From contig CAIQJP010000092.1 in the NCBI GenBank assembly GCA_903872155.1, forward strand, positions 22,056-86,055: DNA of 64,000 bases, given 5' to 3'. Below are positions 26,156 through 35,890 of the stretch, one piece after another. This DNA is from an uncultured Actinomycetes bacterium. GTDB lineage: Bacteria > Actinomycetota > Acidimicrobiia > Acidimicrobiales > Ilumatobacteraceae. Numbering within the stretch: the first letter of the stretch is position 1; each line of letters starts with the position of its first letter. The position numbers were made by a program, and so were the translations under genes. The notes under the pieces were generated by a model. The model saw nothing but the letters and a program-made list of their open reading frames with translations, did no database searches and was not told the origin of the DNA.

Positions 26156-28878
26156 GATTGAACCGCCGGCGAGAGTTCAATTGAATCGGCACCCAAGTAG
26201 GCATCGCGAACAATTTGACTCGTTGCCGTGAGTGCGGGAGTGCCTTCAAAAATGAGTCTTCCAAAATCAAGAACGTAGATGTATGCACAAACCTTCATGA
26301 CGAGCGACATGTCGTGTTCAACAAGCACGATGCCACATCCTCTTTCTTGAACGACTTTTTCTAGAACAGCCGCAAATCGTTCAGTCTCTGTTCGATCTAA
26401 TCCAGAAGAAGGTTCATCAAGTAGCAGAAGGTCAAATTGACCGGCCAAGCATCGCGCCAATTCGACGAGCCTGCGCTCTCCAGTCGAAAGCTCACCAGCC
26501 TGTCGAGCTGCGAGATCGACAATTCCACAAAGGCGCAGCGCATTCAGGCTCGCTTTTCGCGTTGACTTGCGAATTGATGATGAAGTCACAAGATGCTTGA
26601 TCAAACTGCGTCCCGCCAAAGCACTTTCAAAGCCCAGACTTACATTTTCCAGGACAGATAACTGATCGGCAAGGTCCATACGTTGAAAGGTGCGACCAAT
26701 ACCCATGCGACCTCGTGCGGGTGGGGCCAAAGCATTGATCTCTTGAGTGCGATATTTGATCGACCCTCTAATCTCGCGATTGATACCGCTGATTGCATTA
26801 AATGTCGTCGTCTTCCCCGCACCGTTTGGTCCGATGAGACCAGTGATTCGTCCTAATGGCGCAGAGAGTGAAATGTTGTCAACTGCTCGCAAACCACCGA
26901 ATGTTATTTCGAGATCTGTAATTTCTAGACCACCACCGTCTTGCTCGGTCAAGTAGTGAGTTCGCTCTAAATGTTCGTTCAGTTCATCTTGTGGCGAATC
27001 GTGATGCTCAAACCGAGCCAAGAGCGAGCGCAGCTTGAGACCCATTGATGCATGTCCACCGCGAAGTGCAATCAGGATCGCGAAAACACCAAAGAGAATA
27101 TTTAAGATGTGAGGAGTATTTGCTCCTGAAAAATACGCAGGAATCACTAACGAGATTGCCGCAAGTAGTGCGTACCAGGGCTCACGTAACGGAGCGATTC
27201 CTAAGACTGCGATGAGTACGAGTGAATAGTACGGCTGGAAATATGTTGTCGATCCATCGACGACGGTGAGTTGCATACCGAACATCACTCCAGCAATTGA
27301 TGCAAAAAATGCCGAACAACAAAAGACGATGAGTTTGGTCACATTGGTCGATAAACCGAGCGTTGATATCGCGACTGGGCTTCCTGATAGACCGCGCAAC
27401 ATTCGTCCCAATCGAGAACGTGAAATCATGGCGATGACAATTGCCGAGAAGACAAACACTGCCAGGATGACGTAATAACGCGTGTGGGCATTTTCGGTTC
27501 CAAAAGGTGACGGCACCTTTCGGCCACCGGCAAAAACTTTGAACATCCAGCTCTGCGTGAAGAACAATCGAGTGACAAGGATTCCAAAACCAAAAGTTGC
27601 GAGCGCTAGATACACGCCATGTAAGCGAATCGCTGGTAAGGCGACGACGGCACCTATCGGTACGACGATCAGCCCCGCAACGACAAGCGCCAGCAACCAC
27701 GGGACATGTGCTTCAATAGTTAACCGCGAAAATGACAACGCACCAATTCCGGCAAAAGCCGCGTGGCAGAGAGAAACTTGACCACTTGTTTTGATGAGAA
27801 GCCCGAGAGATAAGACCAAGATTGCAGTACACAGACCAAATGAGTAATACGAAAGCTTGGTACCAACGAGATTTGGGATGAAGACAAGCACCGCAAGAAC
27901 GATGACCCCAGAGGTCAATCGAAAACGGCTACTACCGTGCCACTGAAGTGGTGGGCGAGATTCGGCATCTGATCGGGGAGCGAGTCGGTGCTTGGGCAGA
28001 GCAAGAAGAACGAGAAGAAGAATGAGGAATGGAAGTGCATCTGCAAGACCGTCTAAGGACTGCCAGTGATTTTTGCTCACTTCATATCCGATGAGATCTT
28101 GAGCGATGCCAATGATGAGACCGCCCAGAAATGTCATGGGAATACTGGTGAAGCCACCAATGGCAGCAGCGCCGAAGGCATACATGGCCAAGAAGGTGAG
28201 GTTGTATGGCTGAAGGCCAACTAGCGGAAGAATCAATATTCCCGACAATGAAGCAAAGACACAACCGATCATCCACGAAATTCTGCGGACGCGCGTCGGG
28301 TTTGTACCCATGAGGTCTAAGAGATCTGGGTCGTCAACTGCGGCGCGCATCGTAGACCCGAGTCGTGAATATCGAAAGAGTAGATAGAGGCCGGCGACGG
28401 CCACAATTGTGATTAATGCGATCACGAGTTGGTCGCCAAAGATATTGATGTTGAAAATTCGCCATTTGTATTCTTTGCGATTGCTAAATGGCAAACCAGG
28501 AAAGCGATCAACGAAGAGGCCTTTATTGCTCTCTGGATAAAAGAAAAGGCACAGTGACGGAATCGCGACGGTGAGACCAATTGTTCCGAGAATTTTCATT
28601 GGTGTTGGTTGTCGAGACAGTGTTCGTGCAATGCGTTCCATGATCAAACCGAACAATGGGCCAGCCACGAAAATGGTTAAGACAAACGAGATTTTCCAAT
28701 CCCAGTTCAGTGAAAAACGAAGGGCGTAATACACCAAAGCCGATGCAGTCAGAATTGCGCCGTGTCCAAAATTGAAAATCGCTGAAGTCTTGAAGGTGAG
28801 AACGAGACCAGTACCTGCCAGGCCATAGATCATTCCGGTCACAAGACCAGTGACAACAAACGGAAGAAGATTGTGCAC
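26152..28878 (-). CDS. Fused LivH-LivM-LivG: two permeases and one ATPase of a Liv-type ABC importer
   Basis: 908 residues, three complete modules in one chain. LivH-like permease (about 1-295: LLPFVVTGLVTGMIYGLAGTGLVLTF, FGHGA, then AIGGFTSIP); LivM-like permease (about 320-625: SLGLLIKTSGQVSLCHAAFAGIGA); LivG-like ATPase (about 655-900: Walker A GPNGAGKTTT, signature LSTGERRL, Walker B LLLDEPSSGLD, switch H in LVEHDMSLVM). Normally three genes. No stop, frameshift or linker damage is visible, so this is a genuine fusion. Works with LivF (overlapping) and the binding lipoprotein upstream to import amino acids, amides or short organic acids. Confidence 0.93.
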   Translation of the reverse strand: MHNLLPFVVTGLVTGMIYGLAGTGLVLTFKTSAIFNFGHGAILTASALVYYALRFSLNWDWKISFVLTIFVAGPLFGLIMERIARTLSRQPTPMKILGTIGLTVAIPSLCLFFYPESNKGLFVDRFPGLPFSNRKEYKWRIFNINIFGDQLVIALITIVAVAGLYLLFRYSRLGSTMRAAVDDPDLLDLMGTNPTRVRRISWMIGCVFASLSGILILPLVGLQPYNLTFLAMYAFGAAAIGGFTSIPMTFLGGLIIGIAQDLIGYEVSKNHWQSLDGLADALPFLILLLVLLALPKHRLAPRSDAESRPPLQWHGSSRFRLTSGVIVLAVLVFIPNLVGTKLSYYSFGLCTAILVLSLGLLIKTSGQVSLCHAAFAGIGALSFSRLTIEAHVPWLLALVVAGLIVVPIGAVVALPAIRLHGVYLALATFGFGILVTRLFFTQSWMFKVFAGGRKVPSPFGTENAHTRYYVILAVFVFSAIVIAMISRSRLGRMLRGLSGSPVAISTLGLSTNVTKLIVFCCSAFFASIAGVMFGMQLTVVDGSTTYFQPYYSLVLIAVLGIAPLREPWYALLAAISLVIPAYFSGANTPHILNILFGVFAILIALRGGHASMGLKLRSLLARFEHHDSPQDELNEHLERTHYLTEQDGGGLEITDLEITFGGLRAVDNISLSAPLGRITGLIGPNGAGKTTTFNAISGINREIRGSIKYRTQEINALAPPARGRMGIGRTFQRMDLADQLSVLENVSLGFESALAGRSLIKHLVTSSSIRKSTRKASLNALRLCGIVDLAARQAGELSTGERRLVELARCLAGQFDLLLLDEPSSGLDRTETERFAAVLEKVVQERGCGIVLVEHDMSLVMKVCAYIYVLDFGRLIFEGTPALTATSQIVRDAYLGADSIELSPAVQS

Positions 28879-28917
28879 TGCTTACCCCTCAATAAATGAT
28901 TTTGTTAGATAAATACT

Positions 28918-28958
28918 TGAGGGTCACCACAGCGAATCTGTCGCCGTGGTGACCCTCA
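28918..28958 (-). terminator. Strong stem-loop between binding protein and permease genes
   Basis: 13-bp perfect arms (TGAGGGTCACCAC 28918-28930 and its complement 28946-28958) plus an inner 4-bp stem (GCGA/TCGC). It sits between the binding-protein stop and the fused permease start and lacks a long T tract in the direction of transcription, so it more likely caps and stabilises the binding-protein mRNA or partly attenuates downstream genes than terminates fully. Confidence 0.65.
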
Positions 28959-28986
28959 TTCAGTACTACTAATGAATTGCGTTTAC

Positions 28987-30309
28987 TTAACTCTCAGCTG
29001 GGTTGCACTGGTAAGCCAGGCCACCGAGTGGGTTCTCAATTTTTCCGTCGGTTATCGAGTAGTTCCACCAACAGTTACGGGGCGGTGCAGTTTCACCCTC
29101 GGTCCATGTTGTTGGTGACACCAATCCACCAAGTGTTTCGTCCTTGATGGTGTACATATTCGCCAAGGTTTCGGCAGCAGTGGGAGCATCGGTCAACGTT
29201 GCATTTGCTTTTGCGAACATTTGCAAAGCAGCCCAAATACCAGTAGCTGTTGGGTTTTCGTAACCTTCTGGATCGACTCCAGCAGCGTCCATAACCGAGC
29301 GGTACTCGGCAACAGGTGCATCGTCAACCCACCATGGGAAACCGTTGATGGCTCCAACGACGTTATGAGTACCTTTGAGAAGTGATCCAGCAACTGAACC
29401 TTGGCTCACGCTGTAGGTTCCGGTGTAACCCTGCTCATCGCAGTTGGTCATGATCTTCTCAGCGGCAAAACCATCGACGCCCATGTTGATGAAGTCAACG
29501 CCAGCGTCAATCCAAGATAGACATTCGGCGGTGTAATCGGCGGCAGCAGAACTAATCAGTGCCAAACCAATATCTTCCATTCCCAATGTTGCGACAGTGG
29601 TGGCCCAGACGGGTCCGGCTGCCGAACAAGATGTTGCTTCGGCACAGACAGCAAAGACTGTCTTTTTTGCGCCGAGTGCCTGAGCAACGAATGCTGGTGC
29701 ATCAACAACTGCACCGAATGTTGCACTAAGCGGGAATGCATTTGGCAATGCACAAGCAAGACCATTGCTGGCATCAGGTGTGCAATCAAGTTTGAATGCC
29801 TCAATATGACCACCCCAGATTGACGGGTCATAACCAAGTCCCATGACCGGAACACCGGTCTTTCCTAAAGCTTCTGACATTGATGCTTCGGTGAATGGAT
29901 CATCGAGCAAAAAGAGCACAGGCGACTTAGCGACTGCGTCAGCGATGATGGTCTGACTCTTGGCGGGATCTCCGGCGGTGTCTTGAATATCAACTTCGAC
30001 TGGGTGTCCGCCGAGACCACCGTTGGCATTGGTCCAATCGGCCCAGGCGTTGATGACATCGGGAATGAACGGACCGCTTCCGGCACCAACTCCGGTGACG
30101 TCAACGATGGCGACAACTAAGACTGGTGAACCAGTCGGTTCGGTGACAACTGGAGCGTCAGTACTTGCTGGCGCGTCGGTCGTGGCGGTGTCGGTTGAAG
30201 GAGCATTCGTGGCGGTTGAACCACCATCGTCTCCTCCACATGCCGCGAAAATAAAGGCTGAGGCGGCGATAACCGCCCCAAACGAACGAATCCTGGACTT
30301 TGAATGCAT
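28987..30309 (-). CDS. Liv-type ABC transporter substrate-binding lipoprotein
   Basis: 440 residues from the ATG at 30309 (GGGGGG 5 nt upstream). Signal peptide with lipobox FAAC (Cys about residue 24), Thr/Ala/Ser-rich linker (about 30-60), then a periplasmic-binding-protein type 1 fold (DVTGVGAGSGPF, DIQDTAGDPAKSQTIIADAV, VPVMGLGYDPSIWG). Six or more Cys in the body (LDCTPDASNGLACAL, VCAEATSCSA) suggest disulfides. Family binds branched-chain amino acids, amides or aromatic/short acids; ligand unknown. First gene of the importer run. Confidence 0.9.
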   Translation of the reverse strand: MHSKSRIRSFGAVIAASAFIFAACGGDDGGSTATNAPSTDTATTDAPASTDAPVVTEPTGSPVLVVAIVDVTGVGAGSGPFIPDVINAWADWTNANGGLGGHPVEVDIQDTAGDPAKSQTIIADAVAKSPVLFLLDDPFTEASMSEALGKTGVPVMGLGYDPSIWGGHIEAFKLDCTPDASNGLACALPNAFPLSATFGAVVDAPAFVAQALGAKKTVFAVCAEATSCSAAGPVWATTVATLGMEDIGLALISSAAADYTAECLSWIDAGVDFINMGVDGFAAEKIMTNCDEQGYTGTYSVSQGSVAGSLLKGTHNVVGAINGFPWWVDDAPVAEYRSVMDAAGVDPEGYENPTATGIWAALQMFAKANATLTDAPTAAETLANMYTIKDETLGGLVSPTTWTEGETAPPRNCWWNYSITDGKIENPLGGLAYQCNPAES

Positions 30310-30461
30310 AATTTCCCCCCTGGTAGTGCGGCCGCGAAAACTTCGATGAATTGACCGCGATGAAGAATTATCCATCGGTCATTACTATAGTTGTCTTTGT
30401 CACACCTTTATGAAAAAAGTCACAAATGGCTGGCAGTTGACCTGAACAATCGAGGGAAATC

Positions 30462-31673
30462 ATGGAATTTGGAATATTCGTTAACGGCTACATTCCGGGT
30501 CCAGCGGCCCACGATTCGCAGTGTGAGCACGACGAACTCGTTGAACAGGCGAAGTACGTCGTCTTTGCCGACAAGCACAACTGGAAATATGCCTGGTTTG
30601 GCGAACACCACGGATTGACCGAGTACAGCCATATGTCGGCCCCAGAAGTTGTCATGGGTTGGGTTGCCGCTCAGACCGATTACATCCATTTGGCATCTGG
30701 AATCACGAGTCTCCCGACCGCCAAAGAACACCCTGCTCGCATCGCCGAACGAGCCGCGATGCTCGATCACATGACGAATCGCCGTTTCGAATTTGGTACC
30801 GGCCGAGGCGCGGGAAGTCACGAATTGAAAACTTTCAACGTGATGGATCCTTCGGTGACGAAGTCGATGTGGGATGAAGTCATCCGCGAGATTCCGCGAA
30901 TGTGGGAACAAAAGGACTACGACTTTCACGGTCAACATTTCACGGTTCCAACGCCGCATAACATTTTGCCGAAACCATACGGGCAAGGCCATCCACCGAT
31001 TTGGGTCGCATGCGGAAACCCAGAGACATTTAAAAAGGCTGGGGATCACGGCATTGGCGCGATCGCGTTCAACTTTGAACCGATCTACAACCTGCAAGGT
31101 CGTATTGATGCATACAAAGAAGCGATTCAAGCACCCACCAATCAGATTGGTCAGTTCCGTAATGACAACATCATGATGACAAACACTGTCGTGTGTCTTT
31201 CAAATCGTGAGCATGCACGAGAAGTAGCCAAGCGTCGCGGCTTCGGTTATTTGGTGACGATGGTGAATATGTATCACGACACCATGCAGGCCCCTCCAGA
31301 TGCAATTGTTTGGCCGAATCCTCCAGCACCCGCAGACTTTCAAATGGATGATGACATGCTCGATATGTTGATTGGTGCCGGGTTGTTGATGTGTGGAACT
31401 CCAGAAGATGTGAGTGAGCAACTCACGCAATACTCGAAGGTTGGTTGCGATCAATTAGTTTTCGGATTACCCATCGAGCAGATGCATCCCGAAGAGGTCT
31501 ACGAGATGCTTGAAGTCTTTGGTGACAAAGTCATTCCCGAGCACGACCTTGACCGAACGCATTCAACCGATCGATATCGCGCGACGGCGAAGCCGAGGTT
31601 CCCAATGTTCCAGTATCCAGTTCCTGAATTCAATATTCCGGTGCTGCCACCAAATGCCCGAGTGCCTGCCTAA
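30462..31673 (+). CDS. LLM-class (luciferase-like) flavin-dependent oxidoreductase 1
   Basis: 403 residues, (beta/alpha)8 barrel of the bacterial-luciferase superfamily, using FMN or coenzyme F420. FGIFVNGYIPGPA, WFGEHHGLTEYSHMSAPEVV and RFEFGTGRGAGSHE are conserved barrel blocks. GAGGG precedes the ATG. Starts divergently from the binding-protein gene (about 150 bp apart). The long C-terminus (AKPRFPMFQYPVP) is unlike simple LLM proteins. Probably a monooxygenase or reductase acting on the imported compound (inference). Confidence 0.88.
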   Translation: MEFGIFVNGYIPGPAAHDSQCEHDELVEQAKYVVFADKHNWKYAWFGEHHGLTEYSHMSAPEVVMGWVAAQTDYIHLASGITSLPTAKEHPARIAERAAMLDHMTNRRFEFGTGRGAGSHELKTFNVMDPSVTKSMWDEVIREIPRMWEQKDYDFHGQHFTVPTPHNILPKPYGQGHPPIWVACGNPETFKKAGDHGIGAIAFNFEPIYNLQGRIDAYKEAIQAPTNQIGQFRNDNIMMTNTVVCLSNREHAREVAKRRGFGYLVTMVNMYHDTMQAPPDAIVWPNPPAPADFQMDDDMLDMLIGAGLLMCGTPEDVSEQLTQYSKVGCDQLVFGLPIEQMHPEEVYEMLEVFGDKVIPEHDLDRTHSTDRYRATAKPRFPMFQYPVPEFNIPVLPPNARVPA

Positions 31674-31679
31674 GAAGTT

Positions 31680-32606
31680 TTATTTGACAGCAGTGGGTGC
31701 AACTGGTCCACCGACTGAACGGGTGAGCGGCAATGGACTTGCTGACAACAGAAAATCGTATTGACCATCTTTGGCGCAATCTTGCGACAACGTATTTAAA
31801 GACCAGTTTTGACCTTGAATTAATCCCATGTCGCGCAAATGGATCATGTGTACGGGTAACAAAACGTTTGGATCTTCGCACGGGTAACACTCAAAGGCCA
31901 TGTTGTCAGTAGCAACCGCAGCGACATCGTGATCCCTAAACCAACGAATTGACTGTGTTGACGGACCGGGGCAGGCGTCGGCATATGCAAAGTTGTCGCC
32001 AGCGATTCGATGAAGTTCATGACCTGTTCGAAGACAAATGATGTCTCCAGCTGCAATAGTTACCTTGGCTAGCGCAACGGCAGCGTCTAGATCTTCGCCA
32101 GTAATCGCATAACCGCCAGCAAGGTATTCAACTCCTTGGGCCCGCGCGACATCAAGCAAGACTCCTCTCGACACGATTGGCCCAAAAGTTTCAATACCGT
32201 GCTCATGACTACCCTCGGCGTCAACAGTTGAGTCAGAGACATTGTTGTATAACAGGTTGTTATAGCCAGCATGAGCCAATGAATCCCAGTGAGTTGAAGA
32301 TTGAACTCCCATGTTGACCGAATCGTCATTGGTACAAAAGTTGGTTGGATCACCGGTGTAGGCAAGATTCAGCATGGTCATCACGCGTTGCGCATTGTCT
32401 CGACCAGGGATACTTCCGGTCTGGGGACCAGTTTCGTCAAAAGAAAAAGACAACGAGATCACTCGTCCCTGTTTGGCAGCATCAAGCCCGCGACGAATGG
32501 CAGCAGCATCAATCAGGTTCAAAGTTCCGCGCCGATCATCCGCTCCCCATCTACCCCAGTTAGAAACTTGCTGTGCAAGATCTTGTAGATGTTGCGGAAG
32601 TGCCAT
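31680..32606 (-). CDS. Cyclase-family hydrolase (kynurenine formamidase/isatin hydrolase-like)
   Basis: 308 residues from the ATG at 32606 (AAGGGG upstream). The metal-binding STHWDSLAHAGY segment corresponds to the HxGTHxDxPxH motif of the cyclase superfamily (Pfam Cyclase), and HGIETFGPIVSRGVLLDVAR is also conserved. These Mn/Zn enzymes hydrolyse amides or lactams such as N-formylkynurenine and isatin. Sits between two LLM oxidoreductase genes (convergent with the first, 6-bp gap), suggesting one pathway. Substrate unknown. Confidence 0.85.
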   Translation of the reverse strand: MALPQHLQDLAQQVSNWGRWGADDRRGTLNLIDAAAIRRGLDAAKQGRVISLSFSFDETGPQTGSIPGRDNAQRVMTMLNLAYTGDPTNFCTNDDSVNMGVQSSTHWDSLAHAGYNNLLYNNVSDSTVDAEGSHEHGIETFGPIVSRGVLLDVARAQGVEYLAGGYAITGEDLDAAVALAKVTIAAGDIICLRTGHELHRIAGDNFAYADACPGPSTQSIRWFRDHDVAAVATDNMAFECYPCEDPNVLLPVHMIHLRDMGLIQGQNWSLNTLSQDCAKDGQYDFLLSASPLPLTRSVGGPVAPTAVK

Positions 32607-32713
32607 GATTTTTCCCCTTACGTCGAACGCATGAGCGTGACAGTAACACAGTAAATTCATGCACATAACAAGAGCTCGTAAAGCGTGAACATAAATGAGT
32701 GCTAGTTTTCATT

Positions 32714-33847
32714 ATGAAGTTTTCACTCATCTTTGAAGCTCAGATGAATGATTCTTCACATGAAAATGAGCAGACGGTGTTGCACAATTGTGTCAAACAA
32801 GCAGTGTTTGCTGAAGAAATGGGCTTCGATGCAATCTGGGCTGTTGAGCACCATGCATTGACTTGGTATGCACATATGAGTGCGCCCGAGATCTTCTTAT
32901 CGTTTGTAGCTGCTCAAACAAGTCGTATTCGTATTGGTCATGGTTGTGTATTGATGCCTTTTGGGTTTAATCACCCAGTTCGAGTTGCCGAGCGAATCGC
33001 GATGCTTGATCTCTTGTCAAATGGCCGACTGAATGTTGGAGCCGGTCGTGGTGCGACCCAACAAGAGATGGGTATGTTTGGTGTCAAGGTTGAAGATACA
33101 TATCCGCAAGTTGAAGAAACGCTAAGAATTCTCAGCAATATCTGGCGTGAAGAGTCATTTGAGTGGGATACCGAGCACATCACAATTCCTCGACGACCCA
33201 TCCATCCACATCCAGTTCAAACTCCGCATCCGCCGCTTTTTATGGCTTGCACGAAAAAGGACACCGTGAAATTGGCGGCTGATCTCGGTATTGGAGCGCT
33301 GGTGATGGGATTCGGTGGTCCAAGTGAGATTGCCGAGTTACGCAGTGTGTACGACGATGCAATTTCTCATCGAACGGGTGAACGTTTAGTGAGTGACCAT
33401 GCAAACAATCATCTTGCTGCTCTGTGTCCGAGCATTGTCTTGGACAACGCCGACGAAGCACTACGTATCGGAACTCGTGGACAAAGGTTTTTCGCAGAAT
33501 CAATTCATCATTGGTATGGAACTGGTTTGCCTCCTTCACTGGAAATTGATGCAGGTGACGATCTGGAAGCGATGAAGGATGATGCCAACCGTGTTGTAGC
33601 AAGGCTGTCAGAGATGAATATCCCGGCTTCACCTTCTGCGACAACGATCTATGAAGTTCCGCAACATGCTTATGGAGATCGAGATCAAGCGTTGAGATAT
33701 GCGCGTGAATTGATCGCAGCCGGAGCAGACGAGATTATGGTGATTTGCCAACTTGGCACTGTGTCACATGAAGTTTCAATGGAGACGATTCGTCAGTGGG
33801 GCGAATATGTCATTCCAGAAATCCGCCAGGAATTTCACTATGAATAA
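32714..33847 (+). CDS. LLM-class oxidoreductase 2
   Basis: 377 residues. FSLIFEAQMN at the first strand, IWAVEHHALTWYAHMSAPEIFLSF, and GRLNVGAGRGATQQEMGMF are LLM signatures; close in pattern to LLM protein 1 but shorter. ATG at 32714 gives the usual N-terminus; a GTG at 32699 is in frame. Divergent from the cyclase gene across about 107 bp. Function inferred only as flavin- or F420-dependent oxidoreductase. Confidence 0.88.
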   Translation: MKFSLIFEAQMNDSSHENEQTVLHNCVKQAVFAEEMGFDAIWAVEHHALTWYAHMSAPEIFLSFVAAQTSRIRIGHGCVLMPFGFNHPVRVAERIAMLDLLSNGRLNVGAGRGATQQEMGMFGVKVEDTYPQVEETLRILSNIWREESFEWDTEHITIPRRPIHPHPVQTPHPPLFMACTKKDTVKLAADLGIGALVMGFGGPSEIAELRSVYDDAISHRTGERLVSDHANNHLAALCPSIVLDNADEALRIGTRGQRFFAESIHHWYGTGLPPSLEIDAGDDLEAMKDDANRVVARLSEMNIPASPSATTIYEVPQHAYGDRDQALRYARELIAAGADEIMVICQLGTVSHEVSMETIRQWGEYVIPEIRQEFHYE

Positions 33848-33899
33848 GCGGTATAGGGTGAACAAACATTAAGAACTAAATAGTTCGAGGGGAACAACT

Positions 33900-34865
33900 A
33901 TGAACATGTTGCGATTTGATTTGCGCTTGCCAGAATTCGCGACTGTGAGTCGCACCGAGCAATATCACGCTTGCTTAGATATGTGCCAATGGGCCGACCG
34001 TGTTGGATTCAGTGGAGTTGTCGTCAGTGAACATCACGGTACACCTGATGGATATTTGCCAGCTCCCGTGACGTTGGCATCTGCGATTGCTGCATTGACA
34101 ACCAAGATTTCAATTTCAATTTCAGCACTTCTGCTTCCGATGCATGATCCGGTACGACTCGCAGAACAACTAGTTGTTCTTGATCATGTTGCACGTGGAC
34201 GAATTGTTTTGATTCTGGGCAGTGGCTACCGCCAAGTCGAATTTGACATGTTGGGAATCAAGTTCAGTGATCGCTTACAAATTCTTGAACGTAATGTTGC
34301 AGTACTTAAGCAACTCTTCACTGGTGAAGAAGTTGAATTCAATGGACGAACTGTTCGGGTCACTCCAGTTCCGCACACACCCGGCGGTCCAACAATGATG
34401 CTCGGTGGTTCAAGCGAATCAGCGGCACGGTTAGCAGCACGACTACACATTGGATTTGCTGCGGCAGACAACAATCCCGATCTTGATACTTGGTATCAAG
34501 ACGAATGTAAAAAAATCGGCTTCGACATGGGCTTCGCGGTTGTACCTGAACGCCTCGGCTTTATTCATGTGTCAGAAGATCCGGAACGTGATTGGAGCAT
34601 CATCGAGCGTCATGCACTGTGGGACGCTCAGTCGTACGCCGCATGGCAGCGCCCAAAGCAAAATTCTGCGGTCACTGTGCGTGGCGCGACAACACTTGAC
34701 GATATTCGCAATAGCGGTGTCTATCGGGTGCTCACAGTTGATGAAGCAATCCCCATGGCCCGAGAAGGTCGTTTGATGCTGCACCCATTGATGGGTGGAC
34801 TCCATCCTGATTTTTCTTGGGAGAGCCTCGAAAGAATTGAAAAGAAAGTTTTGCCAGCTTTATAA
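33900..34865 (+). CDS. LLM-class oxidoreductase 3
   Basis: 321 residues; ATG preceded by GAGGGGAACAACT. VVVSEHHGTPDGYLPAPVTLASAIAALT, GRIVLILGSGYRQVEFDMLG and TPGGPTMMLGGSSESAARLAARLHIGF place it in the F420/FMN LLM group. Third paralogue within 4.5 kb. Convergent with the metallophosphoesterase gene (2-bp gap). Confidence 0.88.
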   Translation: MNMLRFDLRLPEFATVSRTEQYHACLDMCQWADRVGFSGVVVSEHHGTPDGYLPAPVTLASAIAALTTKISISISALLLPMHDPVRLAEQLVVLDHVARGRIVLILGSGYRQVEFDMLGIKFSDRLQILERNVAVLKQLFTGEEVEFNGRTVRVTPVPHTPGGPTMMLGGSSESAARLAARLHIGFAAADNNPDLDTWYQDECKKIGFDMGFAVVPERLGFIHVSEDPERDWSIIERHALWDAQSYAAWQRPKQNSAVTVRGATTLDDIRNSGVYRVLTVDEAIPMAREGRLMLHPLMGGLHPDFSWESLERIEKKVLPAL

Positions 34866-34867
34866 AT

Positions 34868-35881
34868 TCAGCGTTGACGTGTGGCAAAGACAAAACATCG
34901 ATCAGTGAGTGTGCCAAGTGCGTAGCTTTCGTAATCAATACCGAAGTCTTCGTACAAGTGGCGACAACGCTCGCTCCAATCAAGAGCTTGCGGAGTTGAG
35001 ATGCGATGAACGACTTGCATTACTCCACCTTCAAAGACGCGGTATTCAGCCCACGTGCCCGGGAAGTCTTTGACACATCCGATTTCAATGGTGGGAACAC
35101 CACATTCCATCTGTCGGACGCGATGTCGATGAGTATGGCCTGCGGTGTAACCGATGATGTTTTGGTGTTTTGCGACAACTGCATTGAGTGCGTCACTGCT
35201 GTCTGGATTAATACCGAAGTAGCCCTGACTGCGATGACCATCGGCTTGCGCACCTGGTGTCCATTGTTGGTGATGTCCCATCACGAGTACGGGCAACTCA
35301 GTTGATGCGGCATGCTCGGCCAACCAAGTGAGTTGACCCGTTGCGATATCACCAGTTGTTTCTGTAGGAATCGCGGTGTCCATGAGGGCAACGCAGATGC
35401 CGGGCATTGCAATCCATTGGTCTTCGTCGTATTTGTGTTGACCCAAATACGAATCATGATTGCCACGGATGACATGCAACTTTTCTCCGAGTTGGCCGTA
35501 GCAGTTTTCGAATGCGGCGAATTCTTCGTCAGATCCAAAACACGTGAGATCACCTTTGACGAATATGTGCTGCGGATTTAACGCACTGATTTCAGCAACT
35601 GCGCCACGATTCATGATCTCGGGATACGGAGGTTCGCCAGGACGTGAACGTTGAATTGGTCCCTTGGGATCGTCATCAATTTTTCCGCACTCAAGTTCAC
35701 CGAAATGAACATCGTTAACTGTTGCAAACGTGCTGAGCAACTCTCCGCGTGGGCGAGTAAGTGTGGTGATTTCGATTCCGTTGAACGTGTATGACGTCGA
35801 TGGTGTTAACCCGTCGTACCGATACACCGACAGGCCGTCATGGATAACTACTAGATCATCAGCAACGGTCGTGATTTCCAT
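34868..35881 (-). CDS. Metallophosphoesterase (calcineurin-like)
   Basis: 337 residues with all dimetal motifs: NDVHFGE (D-x-H), VKGDLTCFG (GD), IRGNHDSY (GNHD), MGHHQQW (GHH) and AGHTHRHRV (GHTH). Unlike the closest cyclic-nucleotide phosphodiesterases it has an extra N-terminal segment of about 50 residues before the first metal motif. Substrate unknown; cyclic nucleotide or phosphoester hydrolysis are the usual options. Followed on the same strand by an acyl-CoA carboxylase pair upstream, 9 bp away. Confidence 0.87.
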   Translation of the reverse strand: MEITTVADDLVVIHDGLSVYRYDGLTPSTSYTFNGIEITTLTRPRGELLSTFATVNDVHFGELECGKIDDDPKGPIQRSRPGEPPYPEIMNRGAVAEISALNPQHIFVKGDLTCFGSDEEFAAFENCYGQLGEKLHVIRGNHDSYLGQHKYDEDQWIAMPGICVALMDTAIPTETTGDIATGQLTWLAEHAASTELPVLVMGHHQQWTPGAQADGHRSQGYFGINPDSSDALNAVVAKHQNIIGYTAGHTHRHRVRQMECGVPTIEIGCVKDFPGTWAEYRVFEGGVMQVVHRISTPQALDWSERCRHLYEDFGIDYESYALGTLTDRCFVFATRQR

Positions 35882-35890
35882 AAGCGATTG

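Noticed and set aside
30420..31130. 236-codon open frame antisense to LLM oxidoreductase 1
   Set aside because: Lacks any motif and runs across the Shine-Dalgarno of the real gene.
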